The position numbers were made by a program, and so were the translations under genes. This document shows positions 8,914-18,531 of a stretch of 64,000 nucleotides of DNA, in pieces. Source of the stretch: Mesorhizobium sp. BR1-1-16 (lineage in GTDB: Bacteria > Pseudomonadota > Alphaproteobacteria > Rhizobiales > Kaistiaceae); the NCBI RefSeq assembly GCF_020165495.1, contig NZ_JAIUIE010000004.1:248001-312000 (forward strand). The letters are read 5' to 3'. The notes beneath the pieces were generated by a model that was given only the letters and a program-made list of their open reading frames with translations, was not told the DNA's origin and did not search any database. Within the stretch, counting starts at the first letter, position 1. Each line of letters begins with the position of its first letter.

Positions 8914-8929
8914 ACTCGCAAGGACTGGC

Positions 8930-9202
8930 AGGACAGCATCGCTGGCCTCGAAGATCACCACACTTCGAGAGGCCAAGACTGACACCGTGGTCGAAGAGGG
9001 CGCCGAGCGTCGTGGTCTTGGTGGAATAGGTCTTTCGCGCAGGCTGTCCCACTTCCAGTCAGGGATGGCGAAGCGCTTCCCATCGACCCAGAACTCGAAC
9101 AGGTGATCGTTCGCGAACGGCATGGCGACCTGGACGATGTCGTGCAAGGTTTTGAGCTAGGAGATGAGCGGCACCCAGACGGCGGGCTGCCTGTCGTCGA
9201 CT
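8930..9202 (-). pseudogene. pRiA4b ORF-3-like protein, decayed fragment
   Basis: Read on the minus strand from 9202: VWVPLIS, an in-frame TAG, then LKTLHDIVQVAMPFANDHLF, a recognisable match to the core of the plasmid pRiA4b ORF-3 family (usual form LHDVIQ.AMGW...HLHEF). After DWKWDSLRER the frame shifts by one and resumes as TYSTKTTTLGALFDHG. One nonsense codon and one frameshift make it a pseudogene. The family travels on rhizobial plasmids and transposons; this piece abuts the broken araC gene and may mark the event that truncated it. Confidence 0.68.
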
Positions 9203-9420
9203 TCAATCTTCAATCAACCACAGGTTTGTGATTGCAATTGCCGACTAGGTCGACAGCGAAGGTCCTACAAAACTGGTCATTCCGAAAATCGGATCACAAC
9301 CTGTTCATTTGCTGACGAAAGAGAATCACTGCGTGGTTGCAACAATAAGGCTGCGCCTTTGACCGCGCTATCATTCCACTTTGGGGTACGGTAATCGTCA
9401 AAAGGTCGGTTGATAGCCAA

Positions 9421-10335
9421 TTGCTGCAATTTGATATCAAGCATCTCAAGTTCCTGATCGCGGCGGCAGACCACGGCTCCTTCCGCAAAGCGGCCGCAGC
9501 TCTGAAAGTGCAAGAATCGGCGATCAGCCGCCGTATTCGAGACATCGAAGATCAGATTGGCGCATCTCTGTTTCTGCGGCGACCAGATGGTATAAGCCTG
9601 ACCTTGGCGGGTCAGCGATTTCTCCACCGAGTTCGCCAGGCGCTCGCACACCTTCGGGAAGGCGCTCATGAAGTTGCTACGATCGGCCGTGCCGAACATG
9701 GGCATATTAAAGTTGGCCTGTTCTCGACCCTTGCATCCGGCTTCTTGTCTGCCCTGTTTCGCCGATATGATGAGGAACACGCGGGCGTTCACGTCGATTT
9801 CGTTGAAGGTGAAGCAACCGATCACGCAAAGGCTATTCGCGAACTCGATCTGGACGTGGCCTTCGTGATCGGCAATTCGGTCTGGCCCGAATGCGATGCG
9901 GCCCTTCTCTGGTCTGAACGCATCTTCGCTGCACTGCCTGAGGATCATGATCTTGCGGGAGAAGCCGAGCTGATATGGGACCAGCTCGCCGATCAAGACT
10001 TCATCGTACGTGACACCGGGCCGGGCAGGCAGATCAAGGACTACATCGTCCGCCGGGTGCACGAGATCGACGCCGACGCCGATGTCGAGATTCAAAGGGT
10101 CGGGCGGTCCAATATCCTGAACCTCGTCGCACTAGGGCGAGGCATTACGCTCGTCAGCGAATCCGAGAGTGCGATCATCGTTCCAAGGGTCGCCTACCGG
10201 CCCGTCCATGGCGAGTGGGTGCCGTTCTCCGCAGTTTGGAATCCTAGGAACGACAACCCGGCGTTTCGGACACTGCTCAGCCTTGCTAGGTCGATGGCTC
10301 GCCCGGCTGGCGTGGCGGGAGGACCTCCGCCATAA
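9421..10335 (+). CDS. LysR-family transcriptional regulator
   Basis: 304 residues starting at a TTG codon. The winged HTH occupies residues 1-60 (FRKAAAALKVQESAISRRIRDIE) and the substrate-binding domain about 90-295. LysR genes next to DUF2274-trbI are a recurrent feature of rhizobial and sphingomonad conjugative elements, so this may be the regulator of the transfer region; its effector is unknown. It converges on the DUF2274 gene and overlaps its end by about 50 bases. A different upstream start cannot be excluded because TTG is weak. Confidence 0.88.
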   Translation: MLQFDIKHLKFLIAAADHGSFRKAAAALKVQESAISRRIRDIEDQIGASLFLRRPDGISLTLAGQRFLHRVRQALAHLREGAHEVATIGRAEHGHIKVGLFSTLASGFLSALFRRYDEEHAGVHVDFVEGEATDHAKAIRELDLDVAFVIGNSVWPECDAALLWSERIFAALPEDHDLAGEAELIWDQLADQDFIVRDTGPGRQIKDYIVRRVHEIDADADVEIQRVGRSNILNLVALGRGITLVSESESAIIVPRVAYRPVHGEWVPFSAVWNPRNDNPAFRTLLSLARSMARPAGVAGGPPP

Positions 10336-10552
10336 CTTTTGCCCGCCTCGCCTTGGCAAATCCACGATCCGTGGCGATGAACCGCTCCAACATCGGCACG
10401 ATCAGACGAATGGGATCGGCGACAGGCTGACCCGCCTCGCGGCCGAGGATTTCGGCATAGGCGACAAGATCCCGTTGCAGGTTGGCGGGCAGTTCCACCG
10501 TCACCTTGACCGGCTTGTCGTCGGCGATGGGGCCGAGCTTCAGCTTGGTCAT
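10286..10552 (-). CDS. DUF2274 domain protein of the trb operon
   Basis: 88 residues, the normal length of the family. A short N-terminal beta segment (KPVKVTVELPANLQRDLVAYAEIL) suggests a ribbon-helix-helix-like fold. DUF2274 proteins sit next to trbI in many alphaproteobacterial conjugative elements; the biochemical role is unknown. It overlaps trbI by four bases and is the last gene of the trb operon. Confidence 0.85.
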   Translation of the reverse strand: MTKLKLGPIADDKPVKVTVELPANLQRDLVAYAEILGREAGQPVADPIRLIVPMLERFIATDRGFAKARRAKVMAEVLPPRQPGEPST

Positions 10553-11805
10553 GGTGTCGCTCCATAGGGTTCGAGGACGAGATCGCGGGTGACGACGACA
10601 CGAACGGGGAAGCCCGGCCGGATGGTGAGGGTCGGCGCAATGTCGAGTTGCCGGCCGACGAGTTGCCGGCCGACCTGGCTGACGCCGTCGGATGCGCCCT
10701 GACGAATGGCGCGGGCGATGTCGCTCTCGTCGCCCTCGGAGCCTGCTTGGGAGCCGACGCTAAGCAGTGTCGAGAGGGCCGCGGCCCTGGCGAGATCCCA
10801 CCAGTGATGATCGACACCATCCTCCAATCCGGCATAGCCTTCGGCGTCGGCGCCGGGCTGGCGCTCCAGCGCGATCGAGCGGCCGTTCGGCAGGATGAGA
10901 CGGTTCCACACCAGCAGCACGCGGCGCTGACCGAAGCCGACTCCGTTGTCGTACTGGCCGATTAGCCGTGCCCCTTGCGGCACGAGCAGGATGCGGCCGG
11001 TCGGGCTGTCATAGACGTTCTCCGTCACCTGGGCAGTGATCTGTCCGGGTAGATCGGAGCGGATGCCGGTGATGAGGGCTGCCGGAATGACCGCGCCGGC
11101 CTGAAGCACATTCGGCGATGCCGGAGCGGCGACGCGATCGGGCGCGACGGTGCGATTGTCGGGCGCCTGGTTGAGGAAGGCGAGTTGCCGGTCCTGCGCA
11201 GTCGGGGGGACGGGTTGCGGCGCAAGGCCGAGGCTGGTCAGGTCCGGGAGGGCCGGCGCGATGTTGGCGGTGCTCGCTGCCGGCGGCGCGGCATTGCGGG
11301 TCTCGGTCGAAGCGAACAGGCGTGCCGTGCGCGCGGCCTCCAGTTCCTGAAGCCGCCGCTGTTCTTCGGCGCTCACACCCGGCTGAACCGGATTGGCTGA
11401 AATCCCGACCGTCGGCGTCGGCACCGGCTGGCCGCGGTTCTGCACTTCGAGCATCGGGCGGCCGAGGTCGCCGGGCAACGGCGGGCCAAGAACCGGGCCG
11501 GTATAATCCTTGGGGAGGCCATTGAGGCCGTCCGGCGTCGTCCTGTTGTCGATGGAATAGAGTTCTTCATTCCGGCCTCCGCCATGCTGGGTCTGGAGCG
11601 CATAGATCAGCGCACCGCCGACGCCGATGCTGGCGACGAGACCAAGGCCGGCGAGCACCTTGCGTGAGAGGCGTGTGACGCGCGGCGGCTCGGGGCGCAG
11701 CCGCATCGGCGCGACCGGCTCTCCGGTGAGCGGCCGGGCATCATCGTCTGCTTCCTGCGGACTCGGGGCCTCGGGCTTCCCACCCTGGGGATCGACCACG
11801 CTCAT
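10549..11805 (-). CDS. trbI: TrbI, VirB10-like conjugal transfer channel protein
   Basis: 418 residues: cytoplasmic tail, one membrane span at about residues 50-70 (VLAGLGLVASIGVGGALIYA), a Pro/Gln-rich periplasmic linker and a C-terminal VirB10-type domain from about residue 230 (GAVIPAALITGIRSDLPGQI). It bridges the inner and outer membranes in the mating-pair formation complex with TrbG and TrbF. Overlaps the genes on both sides by four bases. Confidence 0.95.
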   Translation of the reverse strand: MSVVDPQGGKPEAPSPQEADDDARPLTGEPVAPMRLRPEPPRVTRLSRKVLAGLGLVASIGVGGALIYALQTQHGGGRNEELYSIDNRTTPDGLNGLPKDYTGPVLGPPLPGDLGRPMLEVQNRGQPVPTPTVGISANPVQPGVSAEEQRRLQELEAARTARLFASTETRNAAPPAASTANIAPALPDLTSLGLAPQPVPPTAQDRQLAFLNQAPDNRTVAPDRVAAPASPNVLQAGAVIPAALITGIRSDLPGQITAQVTENVYDSPTGRILLVPQGARLIGQYDNGVGFGQRRVLLVWNRLILPNGRSIALERQPGADAEGYAGLEDGVDHHWWDLARAAALSTLLSVGSQAGSEGDESDIARAIRQGASDGVSQVGRQLVGRQLDIAPTLTIRPGFPVRVVVTRDLVLEPYGATP

Positions 11806-12878
11806 GACGATGGCCTTCCGTCCGTACGGGTGACCCGAACGCGCTTCTGATCTTTCGTCGCGCCGAAGCGAAGTTCAGCGGCCGCGAACAGCCGGTCCAC
11901 GATCATGTAGTTGCCGCGCACGCGGTAATTGACGAGTTCGGCGGTCTTGCCTTCGGGGCCGACGACGAACAGCGGCGGCATCTCGCCCTGACCGATGCCG
12001 CGCGGGAACTCGATGAACACCTGCCGGCCATCATCGAAGGCGCGAAGCGGTCGCCATGGTGCACGGTCGCCGATGATCTCGTAGCGGAAATTGACCTTCG
12101 ACAGATCGACGCCGCCGGCAACAGGCTGCGCCGCCTGGGCTTCCGCATTCTGGCGGCGGAGCGCGATCAGCTGGTCCTGCGGATATTGCCAGGACACCGA
12201 GGCCATATAGGTCTTCTCGGTCGAGCGCAGTTCCATGTGATAGGTGCGCAGATTGGTGTTGATGATGAGATTGGTCATCAGCTCGGCGCGGGTCGGCTTC
12301 ACCAGGATATGAGCCTGCTGGGTCGCGCCGGAACCGCTGAGCGTATCTCCGATGATCCAACGCACGGTATCGCCGGCGGCGACCGGACCGGATCCTACCA
12401 GCGTTTCGCCCGGCTGGAGGGCTATGTCGGTGATCTGGCCGACGGCGGTATAGACCTGATAGAGCGCGCCGCCGGTATAGGGATAGACTTGCATCGCGTT
12501 GATGAACCCGTCGCGGACGGGCTGGATGCGAGCAGCGGCATTGGCCTGATTGACCCGCGCGGCGGGATCGGTCAGCTCCGGCGACTGGCGCGAACGTCCT
12601 ACCGGCTTCAGCTGGCCGGGCAGCGGCAAAGGCTTCGGCAGTTCGACGACCGTAACAGGTGCTGGCGGATCGACTATCTGCAGCGCGGGCGCCGCATCGT
12701 CATAGGCGATCTCGGGTGGCTTTCGTGTCGTGGCGCAGCCAGCAAGCGCCGTTGCGGAAAGCAGCAAAACCGTGAACGCGGCTTTACGGAAAGCAGGCTT
12801 TCCGGCTTTGCGCATCGGCGGCACGGCGTGAAGATGGTTCGCCGGATGTCCGACGGTCGGATGAGACGGCCGGATCAT
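11802..12878 (-). CDS. trbG: TrbG, VirB9-like conjugal transfer protein
   Basis: 358 residues. The ATG at 12878 overlaps the trbF stop (ATGA) and has GGGAG ten bases before it, so it is preferred over an internal ATG at 12815. A hydrophobic stretch ends in a lipobox (SATALAGC near residue 48), so it is probably an outer-membrane lipoprotein. The VirB9/CagX region fills the second half (YDDGRQVFIEFP-type strand: FDDGRQVFIEFPRGI). Outer-membrane part of the type IV channel core. Confidence 0.94.
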   Translation of the reverse strand: MIRPSHPTVGHPANHLHAVPPMRKAGKPAFRKAAFTVLLLSATALAGCATTRKPPEIAYDDAAPALQIVDPPAPVTVVELPKPLPLPGQLKPVGRSRQSPELTDPAARVNQANAAARIQPVRDGFINAMQVYPYTGGALYQVYTAVGQITDIALQPGETLVGSGPVAAGDTVRWIIGDTLSGSGATQQAHILVKPTRAELMTNLIINTNLRTYHMELRSTEKTYMASVSWQYPQDQLIALRRQNAEAQAAQPVAGGVDLSKVNFRYEIIGDRAPWRPLRAFDDGRQVFIEFPRGIGQGEMPPLFVVGPEGKTAELVNYRVRGNYMIVDRLFAAAELRFGATKDQKRVRVTRTDGRPSS

Positions 12879-13564
12879 TGTCCAAGCTCCCTAGACCAGT
12901 TGATGGCGTTGACGTAGATGCCGAGCGGATTAGCCCGGAGCTTTTCCGCATCGTGCGGGACCTGCACGACGATGGTGAGGATGGCGCTCCAGCGTTCGGT
13001 GCTGGCGAGCGAACCGTCCTGATAGCGCCGCTCGACCCAGGCGACGCGGAAGCTGTCGGCCGATGCGCGTATCACCGACGAGACTTCGACGGCGATCTGC
13101 TGCTTGCCGACCTTGGTGAACGGGTCGTTGGCACGAGCATAGTCGCCCAGCGCCAATGCTCCGCCCTGCGTGGTGAAGTCGTAGGCGCGCAGCCAGTTCT
13201 GCCGCACGATGATCGCGTCGGCCGGGATCGAACGGACCTGTTCGATGAAGCGCGCGAGATGGAACGCGATCTGCGGATCGGTCGCGCGATAGTCCGCGAC
13301 GGCAGGCGCGACGGCCTGTGCTTGGCCGAGCTTATCGACCTGCACAACCCAGGGCACGATCGACCCGCTGGCCGACTGCCACGCCAAAGCGGCGGAGAGG
13401 CCCGCCGACAAAGCGAGCGAGCCGAAGGCCATCAGCCGCCAGTTCTTCGCCTGGACGCGGGCCGAGCCGATCCGCTCGTCCCAGACTTGGGCGGCTCGCT
13501 GGTAGGGCGTCTCGGGTTGCGGTGTCTTGCCGTAATGGGTGGAGGGTCGGTTGAAGAGGCTCAT
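12875..13564 (-). CDS. trbF: TrbF, VirB8-like inner-membrane protein
   Basis: 229 residues. Short cytoplasmic N-terminus, one membrane span at about 46-64, then the VirB8/TrbF periplasmic domain (VPWVVQVDKLGQ; RQNWLRAYDFTT). It nucleates assembly of the mating channel together with TrbI and TrbG. Two bases separate it from trbL and its stop overlaps trbG. Confidence 0.95.
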   Translation of the reverse strand: MSLFNRPSTHYGKTPQPETPYQRAAQVWDERIGSARVQAKNWRLMAFGSLALSAGLSAALAWQSASGSIVPWVVQVDKLGQAQAVAPAVADYRATDPQIAFHLARFIEQVRSIPADAIIVRQNWLRAYDFTTQGGALALGDYARANDPFTKVGKQQIAVEVSSVIRASADSFRVAWVERRYQDGSLASTERWSAILTIVVQVPHDAEKLRANPLGIYVNAINWSRELGQ

Positions 13565-13566
13565 GG

Positions 13567-14922
13567 TCAGTCACTTTCGGAAAGATTGACGGAAGACCCA
13601 CCGCCATGGCTGTCGCCGGATTTGACGGCGTGGGCGGCGGCCTGGACGCCGTGTGTCATCTGCTGGCTGCGCTTCATGCGTTTGGCCCAGGCAGGTGGGC
13701 CATCGGCGGCGGATGAGGATGAGGCAGGAGTAGTGGCCGCGTCAGCGCCGGCAGCCTCTACACCAATGGCGCCGCCTGTCGCCTCGAAGGCGGCGCGCGC
13801 ACCGGACTGGTAGCTGGACTTGAGGCCGTCGGCGGCTCTGGATGCGGCACGCTTCAAGGGTGATGCGGCAGCCTGCGCGCCGGCGCTGGCGACATTGCCA
13901 AGACCGGATGCCACGCCCGATGCGCCGGACTGCCCGACAGCACCGAGGCTGTAAGCGGTCGAGGCTCCGCCAGCGAGCGCGGCCCGGCCACGGGCGGCTG
14001 CGGCAGCACCGCCGGCCAGCGCCGCACCACCGGACGCGACAGCGCCAACCGTCGCTGCCCCCGCAGCGACCATGCCGCCTGCGGCAAGACCGGCTCCAAC
14101 CGCAGCCCCTGCACCAAGCTGCGGGCCGCCGGAGACGAGGCCATTGGCAATGCCGGGTCCGAAGATGCCGAGGCCGAGCAACGACAGGGCCGCGAGCACG
14201 ATCGCCATGGCGTCGTCGATGGTGGGTGTCGCACCGTTGAAACCGGCGGTGAACTCGGAGAACAGGGTCGAGCCGATGCCAATGACGACGGCGAGCACCA
14301 GCACCTTGATGCCGGATGAGATGACGTTGCCGAGCACCCGTTCGGCCATGAAAGCGGATTTGCCGAACAGGCCGAACGGGATCAGCACGAACCCGGCCAA
14401 TGTCGTCAGCTTGAACTCGATCAGGGTGACGAAGAGCTGGACGGCGAGGACGAAGAAGGCGAGCAGGATCAACGCCCAGGCGAACAGCAGGCAGGCGATC
14501 TGGATGAAGTTCTCGAAGAACGAGACCCAGCCCATCAGGTCGGAGATGGAATCGAGCAGCGGGCGACCGGCATCGAGGCCCGTCTGCGCCACCTTGCCGG
14601 GGCGCAGCAGGTCGCTGACCGAGAAGCCGGTGCCCGACGCCTTAAGGCCAAGACCCGCAAAGCTCTCGAAGATGATCCGGGCGAGATTGTTCCAGTTGCC
14701 GATGATGTAGGCGAAGACGCCAACGAACAGCGTCTTCTTGATGAGGCGGGCGATGATGTCGTCCTCGCCGCCCATCGACCAGAACAGGGCCGCGAGCGTC
14801 ACATCGATGACGATCAGCGTCGTGGCGATGAACGCCACTTCGGGCTTGAGTAACCCGAAGCCGCTATCGATGTAGCGGGTGAAGACCTCGAGAAAATGGT
14901 CGATGACGCCGGTGCCGCCCAT
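13567..14922 (-). CDS. trbL: TrbL, VirB6-like polytopic channel protein
   Basis: About 451 residues from the ATG at 14922, which begins MGGTGVIDHF as in homologues and has GGAGC eleven bases upstream; an in-frame ATG five codons earlier lacks a ribosome site. About six membrane spans between residues 25 and 270, then a long Ala/Gly-rich cytoplasmic tail. Forms the inner-membrane pore of the mating apparatus. Starts just after the trbK stop. Confidence 0.94.
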   Translation of the reverse strand: MGGTGVIDHFLEVFTRYIDSGFGLLKPEVAFIATTLIVIDVTLAALFWSMGGEDDIIARLIKKTLFVGVFAYIIGNWNNLARIIFESFAGLGLKASGTGFSVSDLLRPGKVAQTGLDAGRPLLDSISDLMGWVSFFENFIQIACLLFAWALILLAFFVLAVQLFVTLIEFKLTTLAGFVLIPFGLFGKSAFMAERVLGNVISSGIKVLVLAVVIGIGSTLFSEFTAGFNGATPTIDDAMAIVLAALSLLGLGIFGPGIANGLVSGGPQLGAGAAVGAGLAAGGMVAAGAATVGAVASGGAALAGGAAAAARGRAALAGGASTAYSLGAVGQSGASGVASGLGNVASAGAQAAASPLKRAASRAADGLKSSYQSGARAAFEATGGAIGVEAAGADAATTPASSSSAADGPPAWAKRMKRSQQMTHGVQAAAHAVKSGDSHGGGSSVNLSESD

Positions 14923-14923
14923 G

Positions 14924-15316
14924 TCAGCGTGCTCCATCTGGTTCGGGCGCGGCGGCCGCCGCCGATGCAGCTTGCTTGCGCCCTGGATCGTCAGACGACG
15001 TGGCATCGGCGGGAATGAGCGGCGCCGTTATTGGCGGAGCCGCTGTCAGTGATGTCCCCGGTGACACCTGACCAAGAAAGCGGTCGCGGTTCTCGGCCCA
15101 TGCCTTCAGACAGGCGGGATCGCGCGTAGCGGCTTCGCCGATGTCGCGGCAATGGCGCAGCGACGCCCGCAACGGATCTGCGGGGCGGTTGTGGTCCCGG
15201 TCGAGGATGCGGACCGCGGGCGCGTCGGGCGTCCGGGTCCGTTCGACCACCTTCAAGGTGATGCCAGTGCCGACGAAAACGACGGCACCGAGGCGGGCGA
15301 GCATCTTGCCGTCCAT
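14924..15316 (-). CDS. TrbK-alternative protein, putative entry exclusion factor
   Basis: About 130 residues: an N-terminal hydrophobic anchor (LARLGAVVFVGTGITLKVV), a conserved middle (PLRASLRHCRDIGEAATRDP with two Cys) and an Ala-rich tail. It sits at the trbK position between trbJ and trbL and matches the alternative TrbK family of rhizobial transfer operons, proposed to block uptake by cells already carrying the element. The ATG at 15316 is preferred to a GTG two codons earlier. Confidence 0.8.
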   Translation of the reverse strand: MDGKMLARLGAVVFVGTGITLKVVERTRTPDAPAVRILDRDHNRPADPLRASLRHCRDIGEAATRDPACLKAWAENRDRFLGQVSPGTSLTAAPPITAPLIPADATSSDDPGRKQAASAAAAAPEPDGAR

Positions 15317-15324
15317 GACCACGC

Positions 15325-16083
15325 TCAGTTGCTGCCGTAGAACATCTTGGCCGAACCCGGCTGATAGCCCGTGCCCGGCGTCAGGAAGCGGCGCCGCTGC
15401 TCGCGTCCCTGTTCGGCCGCCGCGGCGCGCTCGGCATCGGTCAGCGCGTCCGCTCGGCCGTTCGCCGCGACGACGGCGGTCAGATCGGCGAGCTGCTGCG
15501 CCTGAAGCGCCAGAAGCTGGTTGCCGGCCTGGGTTGCCTGGAGCGCGCCGGTCGCCGCCTGGCTTGATCCGACCAACGCTGACATTTGCGCCCGGTTGGT
15601 GTCGATATTGCCGACGACCCCGGCCTGGACCTTCATCGCGTCCTGCAAGCCGCCAACGGTGTTCTGCCAGCGCGATCGGGCGTCCGCGATCAGTTGACCA
15701 TCGGAGGTCGACGTTGAGACGTTGCCATATTGCTGCTGGAAGGCGCGATCGATCTGCTGAACGTCATAGGCGATGTTCTGCGCCTGGCTCAGAAGCTGCT
15801 GGGTGCGCTGGACCGACTGCTGCAGTTGCTGGAGCGACGAATAGGGCAGGCTCGCCAGATTGCGCGCCTGATTGATCAGCGACTGCGCCTCGTTCTGCAG
15901 CGAGGTGATCTGGTTGGTGATCTGCTCGAGCGAGCGCGCCGCCGTCAGCACGTTCTGCGCATAGTTCGACGGGTCGAACACGATGATGGCGTGAGCGGGG
16001 GTCGCTAACATCGGCATGACAACGACTGGGGCGATCAGCAACGCGGCCGCGAGCCGCGCCGCAGCGGTGCGGCGAAGATTCAT
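15325..16083 (-). CDS. trbJ: TrbJ, VirB5-like pilus-associated protein
   Basis: About 252 residues from the ATG at 16083 (MNLRRTAAARLAA). Signal peptide cut near PAHA (residue 29). The rest is helical and Gln-rich (SLEQITNQITSLQNEAQSL; LQQLQQSVQRTQQLLSQAQN), typical of TrbJ, a periplasmic minor pilus component. In-frame sequence before 16083 lies inside trbE and is not part of the protein. Overlaps the trbE stop. Confidence 0.93.
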   Translation of the reverse strand: MNLRRTAAARLAAALLIAPVVVMPMLATPAHAIIVFDPSNYAQNVLTAARSLEQITNQITSLQNEAQSLINQARNLASLPYSSLQQLQQSVQRTQQLLSQAQNIAYDVQQIDRAFQQQYGNVSTSTSDGQLIADARSRWQNTVGGLQDAMKVQAGVVGNIDTNRAQMSALVGSSQAATGALQATQAGNQLLALQAQQLADLTAVVAANGRADALTDAERAAAAEQGREQRRRFLTPGTGYQPGSAKMFYGSN

Positions 16084-18518
16084 TTGGATGTCTCCAGATT
16101 GGTGAGGCTGGGAATGAGGTCGGCGGCCCAACTGAGCCCGCGATGGCGCAGCCAGGCGGCGAGGAAGCCGTTCGCGCCATGCTCGGCGACGATCTTCGCA
16201 ATGGCGGCCTGATCTGTCTTCGAGGACGCGGCGCAAAGCGCCAGCGCCACGTCGGACAGGCCCAATTCGAACAGCCGGTTGCCGCGCCGCGACTGGCAGT
16301 AATAGTCGCGCTTGGGCATGGCGCCGGCGAGGATCTCTATCTGGCGGTCGTTGAGACCGAACCGCCTGTAGATGGCGGTGATCTGCGGCTCGATCGCGCG
16401 CTCATTGGGGAGCAGCAGCCGGGTCTGGCAGCTCTCGATGATCGCCGGTGCAATCGCCGAACCGTCGATGTCCGACAGCGACTGCGTGGCGAAAATGACC
16501 GATGCGTTCTTCTTGCGCAGCGTCTTCAGCCATTCCCGCAGCTGGCCGGAGAAGCCCTCGTCGTCGAGCGCCAGCCAGCCTTCATCGATGATGATAAGCG
16601 TCGGACGTCCGTCGAGCCGATCCTCGATACGGTGAAACAGATAGGCGAGCACGGCGGGCGCGGCGTCGGCTCCGATCAAGCCCTCGGTCTCGAAGGCCTG
16701 AACCGTCGCGGTGCCGAGCCGTTCGCCCTCGGCGTCGAGCAAGCGGCCCCATGCGCCGCCGATGCAATAGGGGCGCAGGGCCTGTTTGAGGTCGTTGGAC
16801 TGGAGCAGGACGCATAGGCCGGTGATGGTGCGTTCCGCGACCGGGGCACTGCTGAGAGAGGTTAGCGCCGTCCAGATATGCTCTTTCACCTCCGGCGTGA
16901 TTGGCACGCCCTCACGTATCAGGACGGCGACGATCCAGTCGGCCGCCCAGGCGCGCTCAGTGGCGACATCGACACGCGCCAGCGGCTGGAGGGATACGCT
17001 GTCGTCACTGCCTTCGGTCAGCCCACCGCCGAGATCATGCCAATCGCCGCCCATGGCGAGGGCGGCGGCCCGGATCGATCCGCCGAAATCGAAGGCGAAG
17101 ACCTGCGCACCGGCATAGCGGCGGAACTGCAACGCCGTCAGCGCGAGCAGCACGGATTTGCCTGCACCTGTCGGGCCGACGATCAGTGTGTGACCGACAT
17201 CACCGACATGGAGGGAAAACCGGAACGGAGTAGAGCCTTCGGTCTTGCCGAACAGCAGTGGGGGCGCCGCAAAATGCTCGTCCCGCGCCTCGCCCGCCCA
17301 TACCGCCGATAGCGGGATCATGTGGGCGAGATTGAGCGTCGAGATCGGCGGCTGCCGGACATTGGCGTAGACGTGCCCCGGCAGGCTGCCGAGCCAGGCG
17401 TCCACCGCGTTGATGGTCTCGGCCATCGCCGTGAAATCGCGGCCCTGGATGACCTTCTCGACCAGCCGCAGCTTCTCGTCGGCGATACGCGCATCGGTAT
17501 CCCACACCGTCACCGTCGCGGTCACATAGGCGACACCGGCATAGTCCGCACCGAGCTCCTGCAAAGCGAGATCTGCGTCCGCCGCCTTGTTCGAGGCATC
17601 GGTATCGACCAGGGCCGACGCCTCGTTGGTCATCACCTCCTTCAGGATCGCCGCGACCGATTTGCGCTTGGCGAACCATTGACGGCGGATCTTGGTCAGC
17701 AGCTTGGTGGCATCCGTCTTGTCGAGCAGGATGGCGCGGGTGGACCAGCGATAGGGGAAAGCCTGCCGGTTCAGCTCGTCGAGCAGTCCGGGCGTGGTCG
17801 AGGTCGGGAAACCGGTGATGGTGAGGACGCGCAGATGCGCGGAACCCAATCGCGGCTCGAGACCGCCCGTGAGTGGTTGGTCGGCGACGAGCGCGTCGAG
17901 ATAAACAGGCGTCTCGGGGACGCGGACGCGGTGACGTTTGGTCGATACGCAGGTATGCAGATAGGTCAGTGTCTCGGCGTCATCGAGCCAGACGCATTCG
18001 GGCATAAAACCTTCGACCAGATGCAGCACGCGGTCGGTGTGATCGACAAAGCCCGTGAGCATCTCGCGCCCATCGACGCCGGAGCGCTCGCGGCCCTCGT
18101 ACAGCCAGGTCTCGGCGCGCGCCACGTCGTCGGCGGGTGGCAGGTAACAAAAGGTCAGGAAGTAGCTGGACTCGAAATGGCTTCCGGCCTCCTCGAAGTC
18201 GGCCTTGCGCTCGGCATCGACCAGCGCTGATGCGGCATCAGGAAAACGGCTAGATGGATAGGACGCGGCCTCATGACGCTGCGCTTCGACGAATATCGCC
18301 CATCCCGATCCGAGACGGCGGAAGGCGTTGTTCAATCGCCCGGCGACCGCGACCAGTTCGGCGGTCACCGCCGAATCCAGATCGGGACCACGGAAGCGCG
18401 CGGTGCGCTGGAAGCTGCCATCCTTGTTGAGGACGACGCCGGGGCCGACCAGCGCGACCCACGGCAGGAAGTCGGCGAGACGGGTGGCAGTGCGGCGATA
18501 CTCTGCGAGGTTCATCAT
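16080..18518 (-). CDS. trbE: TrbE, VirB4-like transfer ATPase
   Basis: About 812 residues, usual size. CagE/TrbE N-terminal domain, then Walker A IVGPTGAGKSVLLAL near residue 447 and Walker B LIIIDEGWLAL near residue 634. Energises assembly of the pilus and channel at the inner membrane. GGAGG lies about nine bases before the ATG at 18518 (a second ATG follows directly). Fourteen bases after trbD. Confidence 0.96.
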   Translation of the reverse strand: MMNLAEYRRTATRLADFLPWVALVGPGVVLNKDGSFQRTARFRGPDLDSAVTAELVAVAGRLNNAFRRLGSGWAIFVEAQRHEAASYPSSRFPDAASALVDAERKADFEEAGSHFESSYFLTFCYLPPADDVARAETWLYEGRERSGVDGREMLTGFVDHTDRVLHLVEGFMPECVWLDDAETLTYLHTCVSTKRHRVRVPETPVYLDALVADQPLTGGLEPRLGSAHLRVLTITGFPTSTTPGLLDELNRQAFPYRWSTRAILLDKTDATKLLTKIRRQWFAKRKSVAAILKEVMTNEASALVDTDASNKAADADLALQELGADYAGVAYVTATVTVWDTDARIADEKLRLVEKVIQGRDFTAMAETINAVDAWLGSLPGHVYANVRQPPISTLNLAHMIPLSAVWAGEARDEHFAAPPLLFGKTEGSTPFRFSLHVGDVGHTLIVGPTGAGKSVLLALTALQFRRYAGAQVFAFDFGGSIRAAALAMGGDWHDLGGGLTEGSDDSVSLQPLARVDVATERAWAADWIVAVLIREGVPITPEVKEHIWTALTSLSSAPVAERTITGLCVLLQSNDLKQALRPYCIGGAWGRLLDAEGERLGTATVQAFETEGLIGADAAPAVLAYLFHRIEDRLDGRPTLIIIDEGWLALDDEGFSGQLREWLKTLRKKNASVIFATQSLSDIDGSAIAPAIIESCQTRLLLPNERAIEPQITAIYRRFGLNDRQIEILAGAMPKRDYYCQSRRGNRLFELGLSDVALALCAASSKTDQAAIAKIVAEHGANGFLAAWLRHRGLSWAADLIPSLTNLETSK

Positions 18519-18531
18519 GTTATCGGCCTCC

